In this document: positions 36,632-45,263 of the stretch, in pieces | Layout of the letters: each line of letters opens with the position of its first letter | Position numbering within the stretch: position 1 is the stretch's first letter | Source: Paenibacillus plantarum | GTDB lineage: Bacteria; Bacillota; Bacilli; Paenibacillales; NBRC-103111 | Assembly: GCF_013141695.1 (NCBI RefSeq) | Contig: NZ_WHNY01000057.1 | Location: 62,001 to 126,000 of the forward strand | Direction of reading: 5' to 3' | Length of the DNA stretch: 64,000 nt | Position numbers and translations under genes: made by a program | Notes under the pieces: generated by a model | Databases searched by the model: none | Seen by the model: only the letters and a program-made list of their open reading frames with translations | Told to the model about the DNA's origin: nothing

Positions 36632-38430
36632 TAATTTCCACCTTCTTTCAAATCATTTTCAATTTTAACAAATAAATCTTTGAGCTTTTGCGGAATTCTC
36701 CTTATTTTCTTTCTTGTTTTGCAGATCTCTTCTGCAATAGCTGTTGGATATTTTGTTTTATCAGACATAATACAATCTTTTGTTGCCCTATAATACCCTC
36801 CGTCTTCATCAGCTTTATAATTTCTTACAATGCCACCTTTGCCTTTTTGATCATTATAATGATTAATATAGTATTCCAAATAGTTCGGATCACTTTCTAC
36901 TTGACATATAGCTTGCGTTATTTCTTTAATATAACCTTGTGATAAACAATATGTTTCAAAACATTCACCATTTTCTATTACAAAAACATTATCAAAATCA
37001 GTCAAATTAAGTTGAACTTGTTCTCCAATTAATTTTTTTAAACATGATTTTAAATCTCTTAGAGCTTCAGTCTCACCATCACTAAATACATACCATTTAA
37101 TACTTAAACGATTTAGTACTCTCATAAATGGTGTATAGTTGTTACCTCCTACTCCAATAATATTGATACCTAACTCGAACGGTTCTTTGTTAAAAAACTC
37201 TCTTAAAAAAACTGTTAGTGCCTGTTCTTCAGTCTCCCCTTCTGCCAGTACAACTGCATTTGCATATAAAATTTCACCTCGGGTATTCATAACCGTTCTT
37301 CTTATTTTGCGTATATCATCATCGCTTAAATCGTCAACTAATAAAGGTAGCGCGACTGAACAAGCATCCACTTTTCTAACATACCTTATCTTATCAAGTT
37401 GGATTTGTGATAAAATGTATGGCGAATGTGTAGTGATAATTTTTTGTCCCATCATTGCATTTATATCAGAAAATAACTGACGCTGTGCTTGAGGGTGCAC
37501 GTGAACCTCTGGCTCTTCAACAAGTATTAATGGAAGATATGCTAGCTCATCTGATATTCTCTTCTTTATTTTACTATTAATTTCGGCTTTAATAGTAGAA
37601 AATACTGCCCAACTCCTAACCCCTAAACCTAAATTTTCTACAGATGTAGGCAATGAATTTTTATTTGTATAATAAATATTCATGCCTTTATACAATGATT
37701 CAATATCTCTCGTAATAGGACTTATATCCACTTTACTTTCTTTTTCAGCAGTTGTGACTTTCAATTCATGACTTATTGATTTTAAAATCTCACTCTCATG
37801 AACGATTTTCTTATTAAGACGCTGGAGTTGCGTTTCGATGCTACCTCTTACAGTATCAGATACCTTTATCTTAGAAGTTAGCTTCCCCCATATTGATTTT
37901 TTATCTCTGATATCCAAAGATATATCTCTTTGAGCATTAACTAAGATATTCTCAATGCTTTCTAGAGTTTCTCGTCTGATACTATTACCGATTTTTGAAG
38001 TACCTACATCTAACCAATTATCTATTTTATACTTAATATTCGTATAAATTTCTTTGTCTGGATCGTAAGATATCTCTGTTCTAAATGCAAAATACTCTTT
38101 ATCCGTTGTATTATCCAATGCAACACTATCGCCAAATGCTCTTGACCATTTCTCATCAAAAGCATCCTGAACTGTTCTATTTGCATCTATTGGCAATATT
38201 CTTACATCGATATGTATTTTCTTTGATTCATCATAAGGCTCATCTTTGGAGATGTATATGTCTTCTCTAAATACAGAGGAAAAATCAAATGCTAGATTTA
38301 CTGCCTGAATAATATTGGATTTCCCTGAATTGTTTTTACCTACAATAACAGTATAATCATCAAGTTCAATTGATACTTCTTTAAGTGAGCGGAAATTCTT
38401 AATATATACATCTTTCACTAGAATGCCCAT
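36631..38430 (-). CDS. gajA: Gabija-like GajA, OLD-family ATPase with TOPRIM nuclease
   Basis: 599 residues. ABC-type ATPase with GKNNSGKS Walker A at 31-38, Walker B LILVEEPEVHVHPQ at about 302-314, and a following TTHSP. C-terminal TOPRIM starts LAEGETEE (Glu397), with the acidic pair Asp451-Gly-Glu453 (VFSDGETE; family usually D-x-D), and a late Lys560. OLD nucleases cut DNA; in Gabija, GajA nicks invading DNA when nucleotide pools fall. Start ATG 38430 follows AGGAGGA. It follows hamB on the same strand after 182 bases. Confidence 0.85.
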   Translation of the reverse strand: MGILVKDVYIKNFRSLKEVSIELDDYTVIVGKNNSGKSNIIQAVNLAFDFSSVFREDIYISKDEPYDESKKIHIDVRILPIDANRTVQDAFDEKWSRAFGDSVALDNTTDKEYFAFRTEISYDPDKEIYTNIKYKIDNWLDVGTSKIGNSIRRETLESIENILVNAQRDISLDIRDKKSIWGKLTSKIKVSDTVRGSIETQLQRLNKKIVHESEILKSISHELKVTTAEKESKVDISPITRDIESLYKGMNIYYTNKNSLPTSVENLGLGVRSWAVFSTIKAEINSKIKKRISDELAYLPLILVEEPEVHVHPQAQRQLFSDINAMMGQKIITTHSPYILSQIQLDKIRYVRKVDACSVALPLLVDDLSDDDIRKIRRTVMNTRGEILYANAVVLAEGETEEQALTVFLREFFNKEPFELGINIIGVGGNNYTPFMRVLNRLSIKWYVFSDGETEALRDLKSCLKKLIGEQVQLNLTDFDNVFVIENGECFETYCLSQGYIKEITQAICQVESDPNYLEYYINHYNDQKGKGGIVRNYKADEDGGYYRATKDCIMSDKTKYPTAIAEEICKTRKKIRRIPQKLKDLFVKIENDLKEGGN

Positions 38431-38532
38431 TTTAAGTCCTCCTATGATACGATTGTTTCTAAAAAATCAAACCATACTACTTCTCCTAGAAATAAACTTC
38501 GACAAATTCAAGTTATTCACCTTTGTACCTAC

Positions 38533-38560
38533 GGGCTAATAGCCCAAGACCATAGTCTTG
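38533..38560 (-). other. Two small adjacent hairpins between hamB and gajA
   Basis: GGGCT-AAT-AGCCC and CAAGAC-CATA-GTCTTG share one base. No U-tract, so a stabiliser or weak partial terminator between the two defence modules is possible. Confidence 0.35.
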
Positions 38561-38612
38561 AGCTACAATCAACTCCACCCTCACTAACAACTTCTGCAAT
38601 TATCTAGATTTA

Positions 38613-40904
38613 CTAGGTTGTAATTAATTTTCTTAATAGGTTCAATTCATAAGTATCTAATATCCTTTTAAATTGATCTTCAAGATAGTCAAAATTATTA
38701 TAAATTGCCTCTCTACTAAAATTCATTACATCATTCATTCTTGACTCTAATTCTTTAATCGCTGTTATTGGAAAACCCATTTCAGCGAGATAAGACCCAA
38801 TCTCTGTTTGGACTCCTACTTCGTAAAACCTGATAATTCCATCAATGGCTAATGTATCAGACTTAACATTAGATAACTGACAAACATATTCTAATAAATT
38901 GCCAAAAATAGCAACAAACTTAGGAACCTTATACTCTACAATATTTCGAATATTATAAAATACTTTCATATATGCAGCGTCTACCGTTTCATAAGAATGC
39001 TGTTCAGTTTTATCTAATTCATGTTTTAATAATAAGAAAAAACCATTAGGCATTGCATACTGTGTTGCAATTATTCCATAACGCCTAACTTCGTATTCAT
39101 CCAGAATATTTACGAGATGAAAATAATCAAGCAATCTATAAATAGTATTATTAGAAAGAAATGCCCGTATACTTGAACATTGAGCGACTAGACTTTCTAG
39201 TTCATATTTGCTTAAATTTTTGAGGGCCTTTATAATTTCGAGTTGTTTTAAACTATCGACTAACCTGTTCTTGAGAAGAATGTTCGGGTCAATTCCCTCA
39301 TCAAAAATAATTTTATCTCTCAATGCTTTTGCTTGAGCATTTGAAATCGTTAAATCATCCAAATGACAGTTATCAAGGTCGATATATCCCAAGGACCTGT
39401 CACTAAAAGTAACAAAATCCAATTTATCGTCTTCTTGTTCAAGTTTCTTATAAATTTCAGATTCTAAATAAAATATACGTCCTATAAAATGGTGATAATA
39501 CCTACCTGCTCTTCCATTAATATTTCTTATATCAAATGATTTCAACTCTTTATGTCCCTTAGTTTTACCATAAAAAATAATATTTTTAGCTTTGGTGTTC
39601 ACACCTTCGGTAATCGAGGTAGTTGTGAAAATAAACTTGATATCTCCTTCGTTAAATCGTTCAAGAATTTCATTTTGAATATATTTTGGAAACGATCCAT
39701 GGTGAACGCCAAACCCTTTTTTTAATGCATCAACTATAGACCAACTATTAGATGTTTGAAGGCCATCATGATTAAAAGAATAGCGTCTTTCCAAATGTTG
39801 AATAAAATCATTTAATTTTTTTGAATTCATTCCTGTTGGACTTAAATCCCTTGTTTCCCTCGCAAGTTCAGTAACTTTATTTTTTGATTCAGCATACACA
39901 ATAGTTTGTCCCATATTCTTATTAAGAATATATGAAATAATAGTTTTTAATTTATTAAGTTTTGATGAGTCTATATATTTAATTTTTTCGTCATTTACTC
40001 TCAATATACTGGTCCAAGATATGATATGTTCTTTTTTTATAAGCTCCGTCTTAATATTAATAGGAATTACTGAGAACTTCTTAATGAACCTTTTAAATCC
40101 ATCTCCTATTTTATCAAGATTAATATAGGGACCCGCTAGATAAAAGTCGTTAGTAGATTTTGATAGCAAATATAAAGTAATTCTAAAAACTCCATCTCTC
40201 TCACTTTCAACTACATTTTCCCCATTATCTGCCGTATTAAAAAAGTTATCAATTTTATATATTTCATCCATAAAGAAAAAATCTAGCTTTAATGTAGGAT
40301 ATTCATTGATAAAGTGAAGCATCCTCTCGGGAGTCAGTATAAACAAGTTGTGCTCTTCAAGTTCAATATGGGTATTATTAATTATCTTATACTTTAGTTG
40401 CTTTTCCTTAATAAACCGTCTAAATTCGAACACATTTTCATTAAGTAAAGAAACTGTTGGGAATATTAATGCAATATTATTATAACGATCTCTATTGTGA
40501 TAAATAAGTTCTCTTAAAAGAAACGTTTTTCCAAATGATGTTGGTGCACTTACAAGAAGTCGTTTGTTTTCAAGCGATTGAAATTCTCGAAGGACTCTCA
40601 TTTGGTTATAATCAAGCCTATTTCCCGTTGTAGTTGTGTAATATTGATCAATCAAATTATTTTGAAATACAAAACTGAAATCGTCGTCTGAAGTTAAATC
40701 TTCTAAATGTAAATCGTTCATAATATTATAACCAAACGTTCTCATTTTTTGAGATGCGATATATAATAGCTCTTTCATAAGAGGCTCGTCTTTTTCTGAA
40801 CTCTGCTCTGAAATTTCACATACAATGTCTTTTAGATTATTAAAACTTTCGTCTGAACCATCGTATGCATTTATGAATTCAAGTAGTCTTAATTTACGCT
40901 CCAT
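38613..40904 (-). CDS. hamB: Hachiman-like HamB, SF2 (Ski2-like) helicase
   Basis: 763 residues with Walker A SAPTSFGKT at about 119-127, IALIFPTVSLLNEN, motif II FFMDEIYKID (DEIY rather than DEAD/DEAH), TTTSITEGVNTKAKNIIFYG (motif V-like) and NINGRAGRYY (motif VI). The helicase, C-terminal helical region and adjacent HamA-like gene match Hachiman, where HamB loads on and translocates along DNA to release HamA nuclease. Its ATG overlaps the hamA stop region by 11 bases. Confidence 0.82.
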   Translation of the reverse strand: MERKLRLLEFINAYDGSDESFNNLKDIVCEISEQSSEKDEPLMKELLYIASQKMRTFGYNIMNDLHLEDLTSDDDFSFVFQNNLIDQYYTTTTGNRLDYNQMRVLREFQSLENKRLLVSAPTSFGKTFLLRELIYHNRDRYNNIALIFPTVSLLNENVFEFRRFIKEKQLKYKIINNTHIELEEHNLFILTPERMLHFINEYPTLKLDFFFMDEIYKIDNFFNTADNGENVVESERDGVFRITLYLLSKSTNDFYLAGPYINLDKIGDGFKRFIKKFSVIPINIKTELIKKEHIISWTSILRVNDEKIKYIDSSKLNKLKTIISYILNKNMGQTIVYAESKNKVTELARETRDLSPTGMNSKKLNDFIQHLERRYSFNHDGLQTSNSWSIVDALKKGFGVHHGSFPKYIQNEILERFNEGDIKFIFTTTSITEGVNTKAKNIIFYGKTKGHKELKSFDIRNINGRAGRYYHHFIGRIFYLESEIYKKLEQEDDKLDFVTFSDRSLGYIDLDNCHLDDLTISNAQAKALRDKIIFDEGIDPNILLKNRLVDSLKQLEIIKALKNLSKYELESLVAQCSSIRAFLSNNTIYRLLDYFHLVNILDEYEVRRYGIIATQYAMPNGFFLLLKHELDKTEQHSYETVDAAYMKVFYNIRNIVEYKVPKFVAIFGNLLEYVCQLSNVKSDTLAIDGIIRFYEVGVQTEIGSYLAEMGFPITAIKELESRMNDVMNFSREAIYNNFDYLEDQFKRILDTYELNLLRKLITT

Positions 40905-41832
40905 TTATCTCCACCATTTTCCTTCTTAATATTTCCAGATCACGTATAGGAATAAATAGGATTAGTACCTGATATTCAATATCTAAAAGCGAGTCAAACT
41001 TGCTATCAAATTTTTCTATTAAATTCGATAATTCATTTTTTATATTTTCGTCGATATCATCCTCTACCTCATAGACGTCAGGGGAAGAATAGGCTAAAAG
41101 ACAAGGAAATACTATTTTAATTTTTTCTTTCTTAAAAAACTCATTCAATTCACTTGCCTTATCAACCTCAGAAAGCTTCCGCATTTCAGCCTTCATAGAT
41201 ACCATATTGATCTTCTTTAGGACTTCCAATGCTTCCTTAACAGCACTCTTCTCTTTATCTGCAACAAAATATAGTTGCTTAGATGTATACAACATATTGG
41301 TTTTTTGCTCTAAATCACTTGCGATGGAGCGCAGGCAATAACCTGTATCCCCCATTTTTGCTTGACCTAGCCACAATTCATTTTCGGTCTCACTTGTAAC
41401 AATGTGTAGTCCATCAAATCCTTTTATTTCTTGATTGTCGCTCATTTGTCTATAGATAGCTCTAGTGGCTAATTTGTTTACGTTTCCTCTAAATAAGGTA
41501 ATAAGCAAATCCAATAAAAGCTCGCTGTATAGACCATTTGAAGAACCATTCCGTTTTGGTAGTCTATGTTGCAATGCAAAGGTTGCAGCTGCTTCCAGAT
41601 TGCTAAGCAACTCATATTCGAATGCATCCTCAACTTCTCTTTCCGAATAAGCATAAAAATAAATATATTTTCTCATAAATGATGCTAGCAACTCTTCAGT
41701 ACCATTTTTATAGTTATGCCTGTAAGGATGATACATATGATTTTTTTGCTCGGAGTTATATTCATATAAAATTAAATTTCGCATATGTGAGCCAATTAGA
41801 TCTTCAAATATTTCATAGTACTTCTTTCCCAT
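40894..41832 (-). CDS. hamA: Hachiman-like HamA (DUF1837) nuclease
   Basis: 312 residues. The conserved core has SELLLDLLITLF (Glu104), IKGFDGLHIV (Asp140) and ELWLGQAKMG (Gln157-x-Lys159), the layout of a PD-(D/E)XK nuclease. Family members I recall carry E-x-K here; Gln-x-K is seen in Mrr-type nucleases, so activity is still plausible. HamA is held inactive by HamB until DNA damage or phage DNA is sensed, then degrades DNA. Start ATG 41832 has GGAG eight bases upstream. First gene of the four-gene defence run. Confidence 0.82.
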   Translation of the reverse strand: MGKKYYEIFEDLIGSHMRNLILYEYNSEQKNHMYHPYRHNYKNGTEELLASFMRKYIYFYAYSEREVEDAFEYELLSNLEAAATFALQHRLPKRNGSSNGLYSELLLDLLITLFRGNVNKLATRAIYRQMSDNQEIKGFDGLHIVTSETENELWLGQAKMGDTGYCLRSIASDLEQKTNMLYTSKQLYFVADKEKSAVKEALEVLKKINMVSMKAEMRKLSEVDKASELNEFFKKEKIKIVFPCLLAYSSPDVYEVEDDIDENIKNELSNLIEKFDSKFDSLLDIEYQVLILFIPIRDLEILRRKMVEINGA

Positions 41833-42072
41833 GAAACCAACTCCAAATCGCCTAGGTTCTTAGTACCATATATCCATATTTCGACATATACTTTCATTTT
41901 CCCTTCCTATATTTTGATAATAATACATATTTAATAATCTTCTCCTTGTTTCAAGTTGTAAAATAATCCTGTTACAAAGAACAAGTCTTCACTTAAAGCA
42001 TGGAAATTCGGATTACCCTACACCCTCACATTTATATCTATATTAATCTTGAATGCCTCCTTATTTCGCAAA

Positions 42073-42107
42073 AAAATACCAAGCACAACAATCGTGCTTA
42101 GTATTTT
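42073..42107 (-). terminator. Terminator hairpin upstream of hamA
   Basis: AAAATAC-CAAGCAC / GTGCTTA-GTATTTT stem followed on the minus strand by a run of Us (UUUUUUUGCG). It would stop transcripts arriving from 42.8 kb before hamA. Confidence 0.7.
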
Positions 42108-42315
42108 ATATTTTCATATTGTTAGCGAAAGGAAGCTCATGTTCAAAAGTCCATTTAGAAGTGTAAATAAAACCAATAAGTAGTTCGAAAGCAAGATGAC
42201 ACACATTTATTTGTATTATGCAGCTTCTCTGTAAACGACTAGGTGAAGCAACTGACAATTAACTTACAGTAAACCACCACACATACCCTTGGCCCATAAG
42301 GGTTATTTCTAATAA

Positions 42316-42359
42316 AAAAAGCAGGAGACCAGCCAACGAGGCTGGGTCTCCTGCTTTTT
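42316..42359. terminator. Terminator repeat copy C (15-bp perfect stem, AGCC-AACGA-GGCT loop)
   Basis: AAAAAGCAGGAGACC pairs perfectly with its complement at 42345-42359; the loop module AGCC-AACGA-GGCT matches copies A and B. A/U tracts on both sides make it bidirectional. Confidence 0.8.
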
Positions 42360-42390
42360 CTGGTGTTACCGCGAATATAATATGATGTAC

Positions 42391-42435
42391 ATAAAGCTCC
42401 TGCTGCCTTATTTAATAAGGCTTCAGGAGCTTTAT
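42391..42435. terminator. Nested bidirectional hairpin
   Basis: ATAAAGCTCCTG (42391-42402) pairs with 42424-42435; inside, GCCTTA pairs with TAAGGC. It lies 32 bases from copy C. Confidence 0.6.
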
Positions 42436-42636
42436 CATTTATAAGATTTATCATAGAGTTGCCATTGGTATCCCTACATTATTTATGGTTCCCGACAAGA
42501 AACCGACCAAGTTTATTGATAAGTATCCTGACTTCTCACCAGTACGGAATTTCAATTTCAATACTCTCTTTAAATAATCTAACTTACATAGTTTACGTTA
42601 CTTTTCTTTAATAATTCCTACAAAACATTTTTCGCC

Positions 42637-42813
42637 TTAGATAAAGAGATGCTGTCCTGTTTTTAAAAGCAATTCTAGAATTACTGTTACTCCCTTTTCT
42701 CCATCAGTCAATTGCTCCAACTGGAATACGTAACTAAAAACTGATGAACCCCTAGACTCCCAACTAGCTATTTTATATCGGTCATAGTATTTACCAGTGA
42801 CTAGCTTTTCTAG
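42637..42813 (-). pseudogene. Coding-like remnant without a start codon
   Basis: A 59-codon open stretch on the minus strand begins just after an in-frame TAA and ends at TAA 42637. It contains SWESRGSSVFSYVFQLEQLT and ends LLLKTGQHLFI, which reads like real protein. No ATG lies at its head. It may be the 3' remnant of a lost island gene. Family unknown. Confidence 0.35.
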
Positions 42814-42851
42814 TTAAATTTGCTTATGAGTTTTATAAATTACATTTTATA

Positions 42852-43706
42852 TTATTTTACATTATTAATTTCACTTTTTTTCAGGATTTTAGATTTGATG
42901 TTAACTTTTTGACGATCACTTAGTCCATTAAGATACTTAGACGTAAATAATTTGGCTCGATCTAATAAATAGTTAGGTATTTCTGGTGGAGTTTTTTGTG
43001 AGCCTACTCTTGCAGTCCCAAAGCTATGTAATTGAGTACCTTTCCACCCTCTAACCGATATAGGGTTAATATATGAAACTATTACCATACCCGGTAACTT
43101 ATTATATATTATTATATGACCATTAAAAGAAAACCTAACATGGGTGTCAATGACTCTAAACGCATAATCTTTGAGCACAACGCTATTAATGCTTGAGTAC
43201 TTATCTTTATCAATAAAGTATAAATGATGTGCATAAAGTCCAGGATCATTTCTTTTTTCTAAAAGATATTCACTCCAAATATTCAGCGCTTTTTTTAATT
43301 GATTATGTACATGAGAATTTTGATAAGTATTTTGTGTGAAGTAGAGAGTTCCGACACGCCAACTTAAAGATATAACAAACTTCAGAAGCCAGTCATCGTA
43401 ATCAAATCTATTACTACCATTATGATAATTATAGAATATATTACTAGAGAAGGGGGTTTCAGCTTTATTTAGAATACCTTCGCAACCCTCACATAATAAA
43501 TGTGGTTTTGGTAAATCTTGTTCAGGTTTATTTGGATTCATAAGATTTCTTAAATGTTCCGCTTTTGATGTATTTCTAATCCATTCACCTATAAACTTTG
43601 GCACAATATGGCTCTTTTTAAGTGTCTTCTCTTTTTCACATAGTGCACAAATCCCTGTAATTTCCACAGTTAATATTAGCCCCCAGTAATAAAATGTTAC
43701 CCCCAA
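42852..43706 (-). CDS. HNH/treble-clef domain protein of unknown function
   Basis: 284 residues as drawn. Cys20-x2-Cys23 and Cys72-x2-Cys75 flank KKSHIVPKF (His33), with an asparagine at about 80, the pattern of treble-clef HNH-like proteins. The rest (about 90-284) is mixed alpha/beta without recognised motifs. The start is uncertain: a GTG near residue 14 would remove a non-conserved hydrophobic head. It lies in the AT-rich island beside the defence genes, so a nuclease role is plausible but unproven. Confidence 0.6.
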   Translation of the reverse strand: MGVTFYYWGLILTVEITGICALCEKEKTLKKSHIVPKFIGEWIRNTSKAEHLRNLMNPNKPEQDLPKPHLLCEGCEGILNKAETPFSSNIFYNYHNGSNRFDYDDWLLKFVISLSWRVGTLYFTQNTYQNSHVHNQLKKALNIWSEYLLEKRNDPGLYAHHLYFIDKDKYSSINSVVLKDYAFRVIDTHVRFSFNGHIIIYNKLPGMVIVSYINPISVRGWKGTQLHSFGTARVGSQKTPPEIPNYLLDRAKLFTSKYLNGLSDRQKVNIKSKILKKSEINNVK

Positions 43707-43903
43707 TCCAACAGTTAATAATAAAAGCTCAGGAGTGTTTAATTAAAATACTTCGTTATATATTTGGAGATTCCTTTTTACTGTATTTCCTATTTCTCTA
43801 ACTTTTCTTGTTCTCTTTATTATTTTCTACTTTAAGATAACGTTTTTTGGTCTGCAACATTATATTTTCAATTTTGTAGATGCTGAGAATCTTGACATCC
43901 GAC

Positions 43904-43938
43904 AAAAAAAAGGAACCCAGCCAACGGGGCCGGGTTCT
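43904..43938 (-). terminator. Terminator repeat copy B, orphan
   Basis: Identical in sequence to copy A over about 33 bases (A-run plus GGAACCCAGCC-AACGG-GGCCGGGTTC). On the minus strand it ends in eight Us, but no minus-strand gene lies just upstream of it. Confidence 0.75.
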
Positions 43939-44177
43939 AAAAGTTTATATTAAAAAGGGGGTCTTGTTTATTATATTACCAAGTGAACATTATGGAACCA
44001 TAACAGGAATATTTCATTTCTGTTACAAATTAGAAAACGCTTTATATTCTAATTTGCTGTCTCTGTTCTCCGCTCTCCGCACTGCCCCGCTCCTCTCCTC
44101 CCACACCTCACCTTCAAATTCTTCCCCAATTCCAGTTGCACGTTTCACCCAAGTGGCATATACTAAGTATACACTAA

Positions 44178-44192
44178 TTAGAATAATTCTAA
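44178..44192. promoter_or_regulatory. Fur/PerR-type 7-1-7 palindrome before the CDF exporter
   Basis: TTAGAATAATTCTAA, a perfect inverted repeat with the Fur-family geometry (PerR consensus TTATAATNATTATAA), ending 15 bases before the start codon. A metal- or peroxide-responsive repressor is likely. Confidence 0.6.
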
Positions 44193-44207
44193 ATAAGGAG
44201 GAACCCT

Positions 44208-45176
44208 ATGAGCGTCGAGTATGACTATCATCATCTCCACCATGTGAAAGAACAAAGTAAGTCAAGAAAAACCCTATGGGTTACCCTCATATTAACGGCC
44301 TTTTTCACGCTTGTTGAAATTATCGGAGGGGTGCTTTCGAATTCCCTTGCTCTTTTATCCGATTCGGCTCATATGATTTCAGATGTCATTGCACTTGGTT
44401 TGAGCATGGTTGCTATCCAACTAGCTACGCGCCAACCCAATGCTCGCTTCACATTCGGATTCCTGCGCTTTGAGATTGTCGCTTCTTTTCTCAACGGATT
44501 AGCGCTTTGCATCATCGCTTTGGGGATTTGTATCGAAGCCGTCCAACGTGTACTCCACCCTCAGCCGATACAATTGGGACTCATGCTAGGTATTGCCTCG
44601 ATCGGGTTTGTCGTTAACCTCGTCCTTACGTTGGTTCTCCATAACAGCGTCAAGGAGGAAGACAATCTGAATGTGCAAAGCGCGCTCTGGCACTTTTTCG
44701 GAGATTTGCTTAGCTCGGTGGGTGTCATCATTTCGGCCATTGTTATTTATTATTCCGGTCTTCTCTGGTTCGACCCGCTGATTTCGATCGTGATTGGGGG
44801 CATTATTTTTACAGGTGGCAGCAAAATCATTCGTGAATCCTTCATGATCCTGATGGAATCCGTCCCTGAAAAGTTTAATCTAGACGAAATCCGCTCTGTG
44901 ATCGCGAAAGTTGAAGGCGTAGAAGATGTCCACGAAATGCATCTCTGGGCGGTTTCGACCGACCATTATTCCCTGACTGCGCACGTGTTTATTAGTCCTA
45001 ACATTCAGCCCTTTTGTGTCATTCTCGCTATTAATGAGACGTTAAAAAGCAAGTACAACATCGAGCATGCCACGATTCAAATCGAGCACGCGGACATTAA
45101 TCCGCACGGGGAATACGGGAAAGATTTCCTGCGGCAGCAAAAGCAGCTGAAACAACAAAACCACACAAGCGCCTAG
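44208..45176 (+). CDS. Cation diffusion facilitator (CzcD/ZitB-like metal exporter)
   Basis: 322 residues, six helices, His-rich head (HHLHHVKEQ). Metal site residues are visible in helix 2 (DSAHMISD, His55/Asp59) and helix 5 (HFFGDLLSS), the HD-HD arrangement typical of zinc exporters. A cytoplasmic domain (VEDVHEMHLWAVS) follows. It exports Zn2+ or a related divalent metal using the proton gradient. Start ATG 44208 has GGAGGA seven bases upstream. Confidence 0.92.
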   Translation: MSVEYDYHHLHHVKEQSKSRKTLWVTLILTAFFTLVEIIGGVLSNSLALLSDSAHMISDVIALGLSMVAIQLATRQPNARFTFGFLRFEIVASFLNGLALCIIALGICIEAVQRVLHPQPIQLGLMLGIASIGFVVNLVLTLVLHNSVKEEDNLNVQSALWHFFGDLLSSVGVIISAIVIYYSGLLWFDPLISIVIGGIIFTGGSKIIRESFMILMESVPEKFNLDEIRSVIAKVEGVEDVHEMHLWAVSTDHYSLTAHVFISPNIQPFCVILAINETLKSKYNIEHATIQIEHADINPHGEYGKDFLRQQKQLKQQNHTSA

Positions 45177-45230
45177 CGCACCCTTAGAATAACCAGCTTG
45201 ATGGAAGCTTCCTTCCTATTACAACAAACA

Positions 45231-45263
45231 AACCGTTAATCACCTCCAAGGTGACTAACGGTT
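45231..45263. terminator. Bidirectional terminator between CDF and LacI genes
   Basis: AACCGTTA-TCACCT / AGGTGA-TAACGGTT stem with one mismatch, adjoining the stop of the LacI gene and serving both convergent genes. Confidence 0.75.

Larger units (their letters stand above)
41833..42851. other. 1-kb spacer upstream of hamA
   Basis: AT-rich. Contains three strong hairpins (42073, 42316, 42391) and a coding-like remnant at 42637-42813. The hamA promoter should lie in 41833-42060 but I saw no clear -35/-10 pair. No intact gene. Confidence 0.6.
43707..44207. other. 501-base spacer between the island and the CDF gene
   Basis: Contains terminator repeat copy B (43904-43938) and, at its right end, the CDF promoter region with a 15-base palindrome. 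A pyrimidine-rich stretch lies at about 44050-44110. No gene seen. Confidence 0.6.

Noticed and set aside
42239..42454. Short minus-strand open frame of 71 codons
   Set aside because: It spans two terminator hairpins, has no ribosome site and no recognisable sequence.
34025..43938. Defence region considered as a prophage or integrative element
   Set aside because: No integrase, transposase, phage structural gene or tRNA end was found; only hairpins and terminator repeats mark its borders.
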